Assembly: GCA_016800925.1 (NCBI GenBank)
Contig: JABCPU010000284.1
Location: forward strand, 1 to 64,000
Reading direction: 5' to 3'
Source: Suillus spraguei
Taxonomy: Eukaryota; Basidiomycota; Agaricomycetes; Boletales; Suillaceae
Length of the DNA: 64,000 bases
Below, in pieces: positions 45,101 through 55,439 of this stretch. Under the pieces are notes generated by a model. It ran no database searches. It saw only the letters and a program-made list of their open reading frames with translations, and was not told the origin of the DNA. Each line of letters begins with the position of its first letter. Positions within the stretch are counted from its first letter, which is position 1. Both the position numbers and the translations under genes were made by a program.

Positions 45101-45397
45101 TTCGTAATTAATTATTATTATTTGAGCGATAGTCTGATGTTGTCATGGTAGGAACCGGGCTTCTGGTGCGCCCAACGGAAATGCACGCAAGGGGGTACTG
45201 GTTTGCCCAAACTTGCATCGTCGAATACTCGGCCCCGTGCGTCGACAACTAGCACGGTGCCGACTGGATTTGCAAATGGCCGAGGGGCGACGAATGCGAA
45301 TAGAGTGGGGCTGGGCCTGTCTCCCCCCGCCGCGATGAAGAGACAACGTCGGACGTCTACCAGTGGGCAGATTCCCAGTGCGCCTACGGCGTCTTGA
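42177..45397 (+). CDS. areA: AreA/NIT2-type GATA transcription factor (nitrogen regulation)
   Basis: A zinc-finger activator of nitrogen-source genes, by family. The N-terminal half carries the AreA-associated DUF1752 helix ([20 protein letters not shown] then [12 protein letters not shown]). Ser/Arg-rich [11 protein letters not shown] repeats follow, then a long Ser/Pro-rich region, then one GATA finger: [40 protein letters not shown] and VIKKRNR. Exons: 42177-42524, 42575-43269, 43322-44907, 44968-44990 (23 bases), 45044-45099 and 45152 onward. The finger is split over four exons. In the last exon a run of five G (45191-45195) puts the natural tail ([24 protein letters not shown], ending 45397) one base out of frame. 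As written, translation stops at 45338 with an unrelated tail. Either a sequencing error or a real frameshift that leaves the finger intact. Confidence 0.9.
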
Positions 45398-45888
45398 TGA
45401 GGCTAGTCTATGAGACCCGATTTGATGAGGTTATCCGATTTATGATGTTCTCTGCTATGTGGTCCGAATGATATTTTTTTTGTTCTTGCCCGGATCGCAG
45501 GATGGTACGTAGATATTCCATTGACTATAGATTATTTTCTTTTCCATCCGCTCCATCTCTTTGCTTGCCTGCATACGTGTACATCATGTTCTGTTTTGCA
45601 TGATTATGTCTTCCAGTACGATGATTTATTCCCAAAGAGGTGTAGAATATGACGACCCTAGCAGCTACCCTAGGTTGGACACGCGAAATTGTATCAGAAA
45701 ATTGCGCTTCCATTTCGCTTGACAAAGTTCTAGTTCCAAACTATTGTGTTTGTGTCTTTTTTTTGAAAACTTTCATTTTGATTCTGAACGCTTTATACGA
45801 ACGGTACGACTAGTCACTAAATTTTATTCAACCTGGCTTCATTCTTCAAATATGCACCTCCTCCCCCCAACAACGCTCCTTGAATCCG
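45398..45888. other. Intergenic region between GATA factor and Arf exchange factor
   Basis: 491 bases with no supported gene. It should hold the 3' untranslated region of the GATA factor and the promoter of the next gene. AT-rich stretches lie at 45460-45480 and 45755-45780. No distinct element recognised. Confidence 0.6.
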
Positions 45889-48800
45889 ATGCCGACCAAC
45901 TCCTTTTCTAATGGCCAACTCCAACCCGTAGCTTCAAAAGACTGTAAAGAATCCCGCCGTATCTCTCGCACTGACCTTGATTTCGAACAGGCACTGAAGT
46001 ACGGGGGGACGGTGAAGATTAAAGAGAGTCTTGATATCAATACACTGGGCGTATCTGACAGCCCTGCTCCCCCTGCGCATGAATTCACTTCGCCTTCACC
46101 CCGACCCCCATCAAGAGATTCGCGGATGCATTTAACACGCGCCCACCCCCATCCCGTCATCGTCCCACCCACTCCGTCCCCAGGCCCTTTCCCCGGCCCC
46201 TCCTCCACGAGATGTCCCTCTACGACAAGCTCCAATGACATTTTCTACGATGCCGAAGACCCCGATATGCAGACTAGAAGACGAAGTTTGTATCGTGCGT
46301 CTGGTACGAGCAGCAGCCCCGACCTCGCTACGCTCGTCCGGAAAGCGAAAGAGAGGGGTGGTGTGGTTCCGCATGTTGAAAAACGCGCGGAACCGCCGTT
46401 GCCGGTAAATGGAGGGGCGTCGAGACTGGGAGTTGGGCCTCCGCGTCCGAGATCATCGACTTCTGCGGGTTCCCCCCCTTCTGCTTCTTCATCTTCTTCG
46501 CCTGGGAATCCGATGGTGAACGTGTCGCCCGCGGTGGTGAGGCCGTCGAAGCTTGGTCCGAGGGAGTTGTCGAGTCCGAGTTCGGAGTGGGTTATGACTA
46601 GCCCGAGGACGCGGAGTGGGAGTATGAAGGGTGGTGATAAAGATAAAGTGCGTTTTTTTCTTTCTCGTTCGTGTGTTGTGACTGAATGTGGGGGTTAGGT
46701 ACCGACTAAATCTGTAAGAGCCAAAACGAGCGCGTTTCTGGGCAAGATGCTGGGTCAGTCGACGACGCGTGACCGGCCGGTGAGTGTGGTTGCTTTTTTA
46801 GGATCGTTATGGGCTCATGAGATGGGTTGTCTAGAGGACGGATACTTCTGTCACTGGGTCTCCGCGCTCAAGGCCGTCTTTCATGGACAGTTTTGCACCC
46901 CCTGTGCCTCCGCTACCAGACGATACCCCTCGCTGTGCCGTATACCCCACCTCTGATGTCCTTGCGAACTCCCGCTCAAGTTCTACAGATCACAAACCCT
47001 TACCTCCCATCCATGTCGGTCCAGCCACTGATGATTCAGACGATCGGTCTCTTATCGTAATCGGTCCTATATCACAAACACAAGACCGAACGCCTCCTAG
47101 CACGCGTCTTGACGATAAACCAAAGCCAGAGGGCAGGTTTATTTGTCATAACAAGCGACGGAGCATGAGCGTGAATGACATCAATTTACAAAAACTAAAC
47201 AATCCTTCTTCGCCTGCGCCTACGCTTCCTCCCAAGGACTCTGCCGATCAGCAAGCTTGGGAGTCTTCTTCCTCGCTTCACGGGATTATCAGTGATTTCA
47301 AGGGAGTTTTGTCTCAACTGGATCCAGAGTCTGGTTCATTACTCGACTTGCGAGATCCTTCTACACCTGCGAGACGTGCCGCTTATACGCGGTTGAAGAC
47401 TCAAACCCCTGAGCTTAGGTGTCAGGGAGATTCTTCAAAATCTCCGGTTTTACCCCCCGTTCCGCCGTCTACTCCGATTGTAACGTTGCCCACTCAGTCG
47501 TCGCTGGATTTTAATGCGGATATGGGATCACCGTCGAGATGCGGGCTTTCAGTGGAACCTATCGTCCCGCCACGTACGTCTTCCCTTCAAACGCCTTCAC
47601 GTTCACGTTCTGGATCTGGAGCGCTTGGTTCGCCGAGAGTAACCGCGCTACGGCACGGGTCAAGTCCTTTGTCGGGTCCTTTAAGGAGCAAAGGATACGG
47701 TAACCAAATGCAGTCTTCGTACCGCGACATGTCTCGTCTCCGCGTCCAACAACATTCTGTAGCTTCGAGTTCTGAGCCGTCTTTGATCCCCGTGATTGAT
47801 GATATTCGGCCACGTCAGTATCAGTTATTTTTGTGCCTGGGCGATGCTGATGACGTGGTGTTAGCTTCTTCTCATGCTCATCAGGAGCTGACGACTAATG
47901 ATCTCATTCTTAACCGATATGCATCAAATCCGTCGTTTGCACGGACGGAAGATACGGATGAAGAGAGGGGGAAGGATTTGGCTGCGAAATGCTATAACGA
48001 GGATGAGGATTTCTTGGCGAAGGAGAAGATTGCGGAGTGGTTGGGCGGACAGTGAGTATTTCGTTTCTTGTTTCATAACTCTGCTGAGTGTGCTGCGACA
48101 GTGGACAAGTCAACAAGATTGCTCTCCATCACTACATGAACTACTTTGACTTTACGGGGCTGAGGCTTGATGTTGCGTTTAGGTGGGTGATAATTGAAAT
48201 ACTGGTATATCTTATTAATCGTTTGTTCTAGACGTCTCTGTGCAAAGCTGTATCTCAAAGCTGAGACCCAACAAGTGGATCGAATTCTTGAAGAGCTCAG
48301 TCGGCGATTCTGGGATTGCAATCCTACGCGTCTCTATGGGAGTGCCAGTACGTTAACAGTTATGTACTCATTACTTATGCTGACATACTCTTCAGGTGTC
48401 ATCCATGCGGTCGTCTACTCTATTCTCCTCTTAAACACCGATCTCCACATCGCCGATATTGCAAACAGGATGTCGAGGAGTCAATTCGTCCGTAACACAA
48501 TGATGGCCATTCAGACGCAGACTCACCCGAGTCGCTACGGTTCAAGTCCAGATCTGAACGATGACAATAGCAGTGGGCCGCTGACGGCATCTGACGGCAC
48601 CGAGACGCAGTCCCTGGCTCGGTCAAAAAGAAGTGGCAGTATTGCAAGCTGGAACAGTATCTCCAAAGATACGTTCTTCGCTTCTGCTGCGGCTTCTTCC
48701 GCCGTTTCGACAACGCAACCTTCGCTGAATAGCAGTACCACATCTTTCCACCATTCCTCTGGTCCAGAATCGAAACCTCCGAGTACTGCTCCCTCGACGG

Positions 48801-50575
48801 TTAATTTTGACAGGAACTGGGAGATGGACATGGAAAACCTGCTCAAGGTAGCTACGCCATGATTGTGGACAAACCTTATAGCTGACAAACTGTCTTAGGA
48901 AATGTATACTGCAGTCAAGAGCCAGCAGATCTTGCAACCCCTAGGAACCACGTTCATGGCTCGTGTTTCAACGTCGTCTCTCTCTCCAGGGGCACCGCAT
49001 CTCATCAGTCGCAATCGCAGCTACCGGGGACCATCGGACCGGCTCACGACACTCAAGCGGGGTAGTATCCGGGGTATTCAGTCGATACTGACGCCGAGCT
49101 ACAGTCCTTACAGTAGCAACAGCAGTATCGAAGGACGTGTCAGTCCGTCACCGAGTTATGCAACCTCGACTCGTGAGGTAGGCGTCCGAGACATCTGACT
49201 ATATGGAGTACTGACAGGTCCGCGCAGGGCATGCACAGCTCTATGGGTAATTTCCTCGCCCCTTCTCTTGGTTTTGCGTCCAATTTGTCACATACGATCA
49301 TCAAGGAAACACAGGAGGACGAGGACCGCAGTAACCGTAGTCATGAATCTAACTCGACGACTATTAGTATCACGGATGAAGAACTTGCGCTTCTCGGGGC
49401 ACCATGGGCAAAGGAGGGGATGCTTTGCCGCAAACAGTACTGGGAGTCTGCGGGCAAAAGAGCAAAATCTAAGAACTGGATGGATGTTTTCGTGGTCATT
49501 CAAAGAGGGGAGTTGAATATGTTCACGTTTGGAGACCATGGTGGGGGATTCTCTGCAGTCGTTGGTGGTGGTAATTGGCTGGTGTGTATTTTCTTTCCAT
49601 TTTCCGCTTGTTAGTTGACAACCCTCTTGTAGGAAAACGCCCACTCCGTTGGAACAGTGCACCTGTCTCATTCGCTGGCTCACTCCTTACCTCCACCAGG
49701 CTACAACAGGCAACGCCCCCACTGCATGGTGCTAACCATGGCCAACGGCGGCGTATTCTTTTTCCAAGCTGGTACAGAGGAACTCGTTAACGAGTGGGTC
49801 TCAACGTGCAATTACTGGGCGGCACGTACCAGCAAAGAGCCATTGCCAGGTGGCGTCTCCAATATGGAGTATGGCTGGAATCGTATCACCGATGCTTTGA
49901 ATGGACGCTCTGCATCAGACGACCAGAAACCCGAACACGATCGCGCCGATACGATGAGCGTACGCAGCGGGCGGAGCACCCGAAGCAAGCTCGGGTGGAA
50001 AGAGAGTGCCGCCACCGTCCGCGCTCATTCAGCGTGGTCGGAGAGATTGTTCATCAATGACTGGAAGCCCCCTATTCCTCCCTCGATATCCAGTATTCAT
50101 GACGAGGAAACCCAGCTCGAGGCACTTCAAAAATATGTATACACGTTGAAGAGGGATCTCAAGCATCATAATGAACTGAGGGAACCGATGAACGCTTTGG
50201 TTTGTTATTTTGATCTTCCCAGTTGCGCCCAGCTGATTTCTGTTTTAGTACACACCGCGTTCGACGAACGGATCGAAAGCTCAGAGTAATTGGGAGAAGA
50301 AGTCGCAATTCCTGCTCACTGAAATCGTAAAGTACGATTCCTACGTCGACTCACTGCAATCCGCCATGAATCTACGTCTGAAGAAGAGAGGCGAAAAGGC
50401 GCTAGAACGCGCTCTGGTTGTCGCGGTACCTGACGACAATGACCCTATGACAGCATCTGGTAACTGGAGAGGGGCTTGCTCAGAGGAGACGATCCCCGAA
50501 GACGACGAGCCGGCAGCGAATGGAATACCCAGAATTTCCCCATTCCATCGCAGGGAGATGGCGGAGGACGAGTAG
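45889..50575 (+). CDS. Sec7-PH domain Arf guanine nucleotide exchange factor (Syt1-like)
   Basis: Activates Arf GTPases in vesicle traffic by GDP/GTP exchange. Ten exons (45889-46647, 46699-46779, 46835-48051, 48102-48182, 48232-48347, 48396-48847, 48899-49177, 49228-49581, 49633-50199, 50249-50575) stay in one frame for 1410 residues. The first half is long, low-complexity Ser/Pro-rich. The Sec7 domain starts near 47810 (YQLFLCLGDADD region), with the catalytic Glu in YLKAETQQVDRILEEL and the second motif AVVYSILLLNTDLHIAD. A PH domain follows at about 49405-49820 (KEGMLCRKQYWES, WMDVFVVIQRGELNMF, FFFQAGTEELVNEW), then a helical C-terminal extension (LEALQKYVYTLKRDLK). The start is the first ATG in the frame; an upstream exon cannot be excluded. 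The domain order Sec7-PH with a long N-tail resembles yeast Syt1 or Yel1. Confidence 0.93.
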
Positions 50576-51200
50576 TAAATATATTAATTTCTGCTAATAG
50601 TATGCGATCAAGCCTTGTTTTTGATGTAGCCGTGCTTCTAGGAATATTTATGTATGATATTCTTATGATACTGATGTCTTACACTAGAATGATTTGAATA
50701 TAGTATCTCTCGAACTACTGACATAGACCTTTACAAGTGAAATCAAATGATACTTTAGCGTGGACCGGTTCTGCTAGCGTTCCAGTGAATTTAAGGTAAC
50801 TGAGATGGGCAAAACGGCCGGCGGGGACGGCGGACTGGTGGAGGGGACGCCTTACACCAGGGCATTCGCGAACTCTGAGGTGTAGCGGCGCACGGGGCTT
50901 CAAGACTAGATGGCACTGTCAAGCATAGAATAGTTCACTCATGAAGCCTAAAGGCCACATGCTGAAGCCTCGGGACTCCACTATGATTGTCCTTGATCTA
51001 CGGTATGCCACACCGATGCGACATGGAGTCATGTCACATGTGTGAAACTGATACCCAAATTCTGAAAGCCCAGGAAATGACTGTATTTAGCGGTGCGAGA
51101 AACGTCACTGGCACTAGCACTGTCCAAGTAATGCCGGACGTGTTTCAGACACCCTATGGGTCCTGTCAGCCAAGAACTGTCTTACTCGGAGGATCCCACC
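50576..51200. other. Intergenic, no supported gene
   Basis: No coding, RNA gene or clear repeat seen. Likely includes the 3' end of the exchange-factor transcript (AT-rich to about 50700) and degenerate sequence next to the GH76 relic. Confidence 0.5.
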
Positions 51201-51264
51201 TTCAAAATTTGCCATTGGTAGAATAATAATCAGACATATGTATAAATACGCTGCGGAAAAATAA

Positions 51265-51459
51265 TACCTGATTGTGGTTGCATGTGGTATCATTAGACAC
51301 TGCCAAGTCACAAGACTCTTTCAATATACCACTGCCAGTAATTGAGCTGTGGGATTTGATAGTTGCGTTCAAGGTGTCTTGAGCGTTATCTAGCAAGCTC
51401 GTGTTGCCCGTTTCAGCATAAAGAGCTGCAAGACCTGAAGCGACAACAGCCTTTCGCAC
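51265..51459 (-). pseudogene. Exon relic of a GH76 alpha-1,6-mannanase
   Basis: The minus strand reads AVVASGLAALYAETGNTSLL, then AQDTLNATI, GILKESCD and DTTCNHNQ, followed by a GT donor. This is the conserved region of glycoside hydrolase family 76 between the active-site half and the C-terminal helices. Neither the catalytic Asp-Asp region upstream (the neighbouring text is stop-ridden) nor the downstream exon can be found, so only one exon of a dead gene remains. Confidence 0.65.
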
Positions 51460-52383
51460 AAGCGCTAGCGCTTACCTATCAACACGGCCATCAAATATTT
51501 GACACCTTGATTATAGGTCTAGCGCGTGCTGCGGTTAACAATAGACGCTGTGGTGGTGATGGGATGCACCAACTTGCCCATCATGTGCATGATTATTCTG
51601 GTATGTTTTCAAATCAAGGCCATTGTTTTGAACAGTCCATTGGGGCCACACATTCTGGAAGCGGAGGGTTACTGTAAATATAGGCTGATAACGCTACGTT
51701 GATTGAGGAGCAAATATGAAATAGATGCACCATCACTTTCGCGTCAGTTTTTATTGCTGAGAACAATTATAATTACCTTGTCCGCCTTCAAATATTGGTG
51801 ATAGCATTCTTATACAGGTCGGCAATCTCCATAGCTTAGTCAGCGACACACTGATCAGTTCATCAGCGGCCTTGATTAGCGCGCCCTAGTCCATTGTGGT
51901 GAACAGAGCGCAACAGCGTAATAGCATTTTGCCCCCGCATATAGTCTAATTAGATCGCAGTTTTGGTTTACAGGATCTAGAAAACTTCGATTTGGAACAA
52001 CGAGCCTGCAGCTATAAGTATGGCATTACGTTGCATCACGCCTTAACAGCTGCGTCTACTTTACTTTTTATGCGGATATTTGATGCATAGCACTGATAGA
52101 TTGAGGCCTCAACAGGACAAGCGGTGACTAACGTCTGTTTTAAAAAAAACTGATCAGACTGGTCGGCAGAAACATCAAATGCTTCATCCCCTCTTAACAC
52201 TTTTCGCATAACACACCAAACCGTTCCAGTGAGTCCGAATCATCGCTTAGTAGCCTTGAAGAAAACGAGGCAGGCAACAACGCAGTCCCCTTCCCAGACC
52301 TAGAAGTCCCAGGATCAGATTTCCAATTGCCTACTCAAGTTCAAACTACCACTCTCATCTATCTCTGCAGTACCAAAATACTC
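51460..52383. other. Intergenic, no supported gene
   Basis: AT-rich, stop-ridden on both strands. The left end may contain further decayed GH76 sequence on the minus strand. Nothing else recognised. Confidence 0.4.
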
Positions 52384-53484
52384 ATGCCTGTAGAAACGCT
52401 ACAGTTTTTTTATGGCGATGGCAGAGCTTCAGAAGACCCAGCTGATTTCCTGAAATTATTTAACCGTGCAATGTGTCAGCAGACCACGACGCAGACTGAC
52501 TACAAACTGAAACTGGATGCCTTTGGAGATTACCTGGGAACTAGCTCAGAAGCAGAAAACTGGTTCAAAGCCCGTCCACCAAAGGACAAAACATCATGGA
52601 CTGTGTTTGAAGAAGCATTCAAGAAACGCTGGCCTCCGATCGAAATCGTAGAGAAGACGAAAGAAGAATATGAGAAAGAACTGTTAGACCATACGCTGTC
52701 GAGCGAAGAAGTAGGGAAAAAGACAACATTCCATAACAGGGAGTGCTGGACGCATGTAGCATGGGCAGCGAAAGTATTGCAGCTCGCCACAAGTGCGGAA
52801 ATTGCAAACGGCTCGTCGATGATTTGGCAAGTTCGAAGCAAACTGCCGGACGTTGTGAAGGACTTGCTCAAAGACGAAGAATACAAATCGTGGGCGGACT
52901 TTACGAAGGCAGTGACGGAGCTGAAAGGGAGCAGACTCGTAGAGAAGCAGGAGCAGCATTCAAAGCAATCCCAGGAACTCAGAGCGCTACGAGCGGACTT
53001 AGCTCGCGTTCAACTGAGAATATTGCAACAGAACTTGCAGCCCCCATATAGTCGTCAACCAGCTACACCGCAACAGCCAAGGGTGGTAACGGACGAAATG
53101 AAAACAGCAGTTCGACAATTGATTCTGATGATGCCACATCATCCAGATGATGCTATGGGGCATGCAGCATATGCAGCGCAACTCACTCAATGGAACACAA
53201 AATGGGGAGAGAGCACGCGAGTTACACAAGAAACAGGATACCCGTTGAAGCCAGGCACAGCAGCGGTTGCATCGAGTGAATGTTTCGCTTGTGGAACCCA
53301 CGGGCATAATGTACACAATTGCCCATTACCATTGGATCACGCGGAACGACTAACACGGAAAGAATCAGCATGGAGAGAGATCGTGAGCGAGGTATTAGGT
53401 GTTTACAATAGAGCAACAGCCACACCCATCTTGCTCGTTCGCGTGCGAAGAGGGAACATGCGAGGACAAGAACAGGACCATTAG
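52384..53484 (+). CDS. Lone Gag-like protein with CCHC zinc knuckle
   Basis: A 366-residue uninterrupted reading frame starting MPVETLQFFYGDGRASEDPA. A retrotransposon Gag/capsid domain occupies the first ~190 residues (PADFLKLFNRAM, YLGTSSEAENWFKARPP, WTVFEEAFKKRWP, PDVVKDLLKDEEYKSW). A coiled-coil segment (LRALRADLARVQLRILQQ) follows, then one knuckle C-x2-C-x4-H-x4-C (CFACGTHGHNVHNC) near residue 315. No protease, reverse transcriptase or LTR is seen on either side, and no stop codon, unlike the degraded elements elsewhere. Either a recent fragment of a Ty3-type element or a domesticated gag. It matches neither gag of the two full elements in this window. Confidence 0.8.
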   Translation: MPVETLQFFYGDGRASEDPADFLKLFNRAMCQQTTTQTDYKLKLDAFGDYLGTSSEAENWFKARPPKDKTSWTVFEEAFKKRWPPIEIVEKTKEEYEKELLDHTLSSEEVGKKTTFHNRECWTHVAWAAKVLQLATSAEIANGSSMIWQVRSKLPDVVKDLLKDEEYKSWADFTKAVTELKGSRLVEKQEQHSKQSQELRALRADLARVQLRILQQNLQPPYSRQPATPQQPRVVTDEMKTAVRQLILMMPHHPDDAMGHAAYAAQLTQWNTKWGESTRVTQETGYPLKPGTAAVASSECFACGTHGHNVHNCPLPLDHAERLTRKESAWREIVSEVLGVYNRATATPILLVRVRRGNMRGQEQDH

Positions 53485-54204
53485 CCCCGTCTCCATACAG
53501 CAAGGAAGCCTGATACTCTGAACAACCATAGGGAAATGTAATAGTGCTCAGTGTCAGTGTATGTGTATTTTATATTTATCATGTCCGTACGTACAAGTTT
53601 GACCAGCCATTTATTCATACCGTACTAAGTCGGTTGGAGCGAGCGATTACCTGCTGTGGCAAATGTATGTCTTCTAGTAAGACTCTTCTTCAGCTGCATC
53701 GACTCGAAGCTGGGAGGCCTGAGTGTGCCAGCGCAACCGGTGATAAATTTGATCTGCAAAATCCAGACCTTCAGGCAGGTTCCGAGGCTCGATGCTCTGG
53801 AGTCTCAAAGGCTCGTACTGAAATGGTCGAGGGCCCGATTTCACTGATTGATTGGTGGCAGTCGCTAATAGGTCATTAAGTTATAGTGAGAGTTTTTTGT
53901 TCAAACTCGGCGGGACCACATTTGGTAAGACACAAGCTGCTTAGGTGGATAATTGTAACCAACAACAAAATTGGCTGTTGCATATACATACGCGGGATTC
54001 ATGATATTGCGGGTAGTAGAAGGATGCCGTGAGCCGTGCATTCGTCAATAAAATAAGGACAGCGAAGGAAACTGGTGGCACAGCTATGGATCCAGCGGGA
54101 TTCATCAACTGTACAGTTTTTCCAAAGGGTTCCCACACCAGTGGTCGGTATATACTCGACTCACGTACGAGTTGTTTAACATCTGTCCATGCGACATACC
54201 TTGC
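53485..54204. other. Intergenic, no supported gene
   Basis: Small open frames on both strands without recognisable motifs. An amphipathic-looking minus-strand segment near 53600-53880 is not assignable. No LTR found next to the Gag-like gene. Confidence 0.4.
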
Positions 54205-54395
54205 GACTTAACACCTTTTGATTGATGCTCTAATCGATCAGAATGACTTGAAGACCTGTTCATTCGGGGTGCGGAGACGTAGGCCCGGGATGAAACAACT
54301 TTAATTACATTCTAGGTTCGGCCTTTGCTCTGACTACAACCTCACCACAAGGTAAGTTAAGCTTTTTGAGCCGTTTGTCAAGTATGATCTTTTAA
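54205..54395 (-). pseudogene. Aldo/keto reductase fragment (relic paralogue)
   Basis: About 190 bases match exons 5 and 6 of the intact gene at 57852-59657. The plus-strand text ACCTTGCGACT, TGACTTGAAGACC, GGGGTGCGG and AAGGTAAGTTAAGC parallels the intact gene around 58996-59200. Stops and indels abolish coding and the other exons are absent. Confidence 0.65.
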
Positions 54396-54511
54396 ATAGT
54401 ACATCTTATTATAGAGGTTAGCAATTCCAGTGGGATTCTCTGAGGTAGGCTTATTGTGCCCTTCGCCCCATCACCACCCCGTGTTTGCTTTTGCTGCTCC
54501 GCCGCTTTGCA

Positions 54512-55392
54512 CTAGCACGTATTGCCTCTCGCAAGCCGTTCTTTCTGTTGTCGCCGTTTGCGAACCCAACCCATGCCACTCCAGTCATCGCCATCGCCTC
54601 CTGCATCAGATACATCTACGCCATCTTTCATTTCCCTCGCAGCACTATCATTGACGACCTTCTGGGCGTGACCGTGAGAAAGTAGGGCAGGGGTATCCTG
54701 GGCGAGGACGGAATACTTTGAATTGCTGCAGCAGCTGATGCTACCCATGCCACCGTATCCCCATTCCACAAACTCGGGTTCATCGCGCACATTAGCAAAG
54801 GGGTTTGTGAGCGATTGGCGCTTTGAACGGTAGACCCGTCCATTGAGCATGTGCATGCCCCCTGTGGGGACTTTGGACCGTGTTAGGGGGTGGTGGGATG
54901 GGAGGAGCTGTGTAAACGGTTTTGGGGTATTGCATGGTGGTTGCCATCTGGGCCGAGGGAGTTGGTGGAAGAACGGGTTTGGGAGCTAGAGGGGGCGGTG
55001 GAGAGGTATTTTGGTTGACTGTCACTAGAGGGGATGGCAATAGACTCGGATCGGGAGAGTGGGACACCGAAGTCATATGGTTGGGAGTTTGGGTCAGTGG
55101 AAGAGCGTTTAAACAAGTTGAATTGGTGGGAAATGGATGACTTTGGTTTTTGTTTAGAGGGTGCATTGTGTTGAACGTTGGAGGACGGTGGAAAGGGTAC
55201 GGGTGAGTGGGTGTCCATGACAGCATCTGAATTGTCAACTTGAGCGGTGGGCTCAGGTAGGGGTGCAAATCTAATGTGACGCATTGGGACGCTGGCGGCG
55301 TGCATGTGGGAGTTACTTGCTCTTGAGGGTGGTAGGTGTTGGGCGACGAGGACAGGCGCTGACTGCGTAGATGAGCGTAAAACAGTGACCAT
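54512..55392 (-). pseudogene. Frameshifted proline/serine-rich hypothetical gene
   Basis: No function recognised. The minus strand from 55392 (MVTVLRSSTQSAPVLVAQ) continues in one frame to about 55000, then in a second frame through a Pro-rich stretch (LPPTPSAQMATTMQYPKTVY), then, after a likely AG acceptor near 54868, in a third frame with the best-conserved-looking part (LNGRVYRSKR, NPFANVRDEPEFVEWGYGGM, WVRKRRQQKERLA) ending near 54512. Two of the frame changes are not explained by GT-AG introns I can find, so it is probably a pseudogene or contains sequence errors. Confidence 0.5.
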
Positions 55393-55439
55393 GATTTTGG
55401 GTGGGGCAACTGAAAGCTCGGTTCAAATTGAGAACGCAA

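Noticed and set aside
54792..55439. A 215-codon minus-strand frame as a complete gene
   Set aside because: Only its Pro-rich middle looks genuine. The better N-terminal and C-terminal parts lie in the two other frames, so I list the locus as a frameshifted pseudogene.
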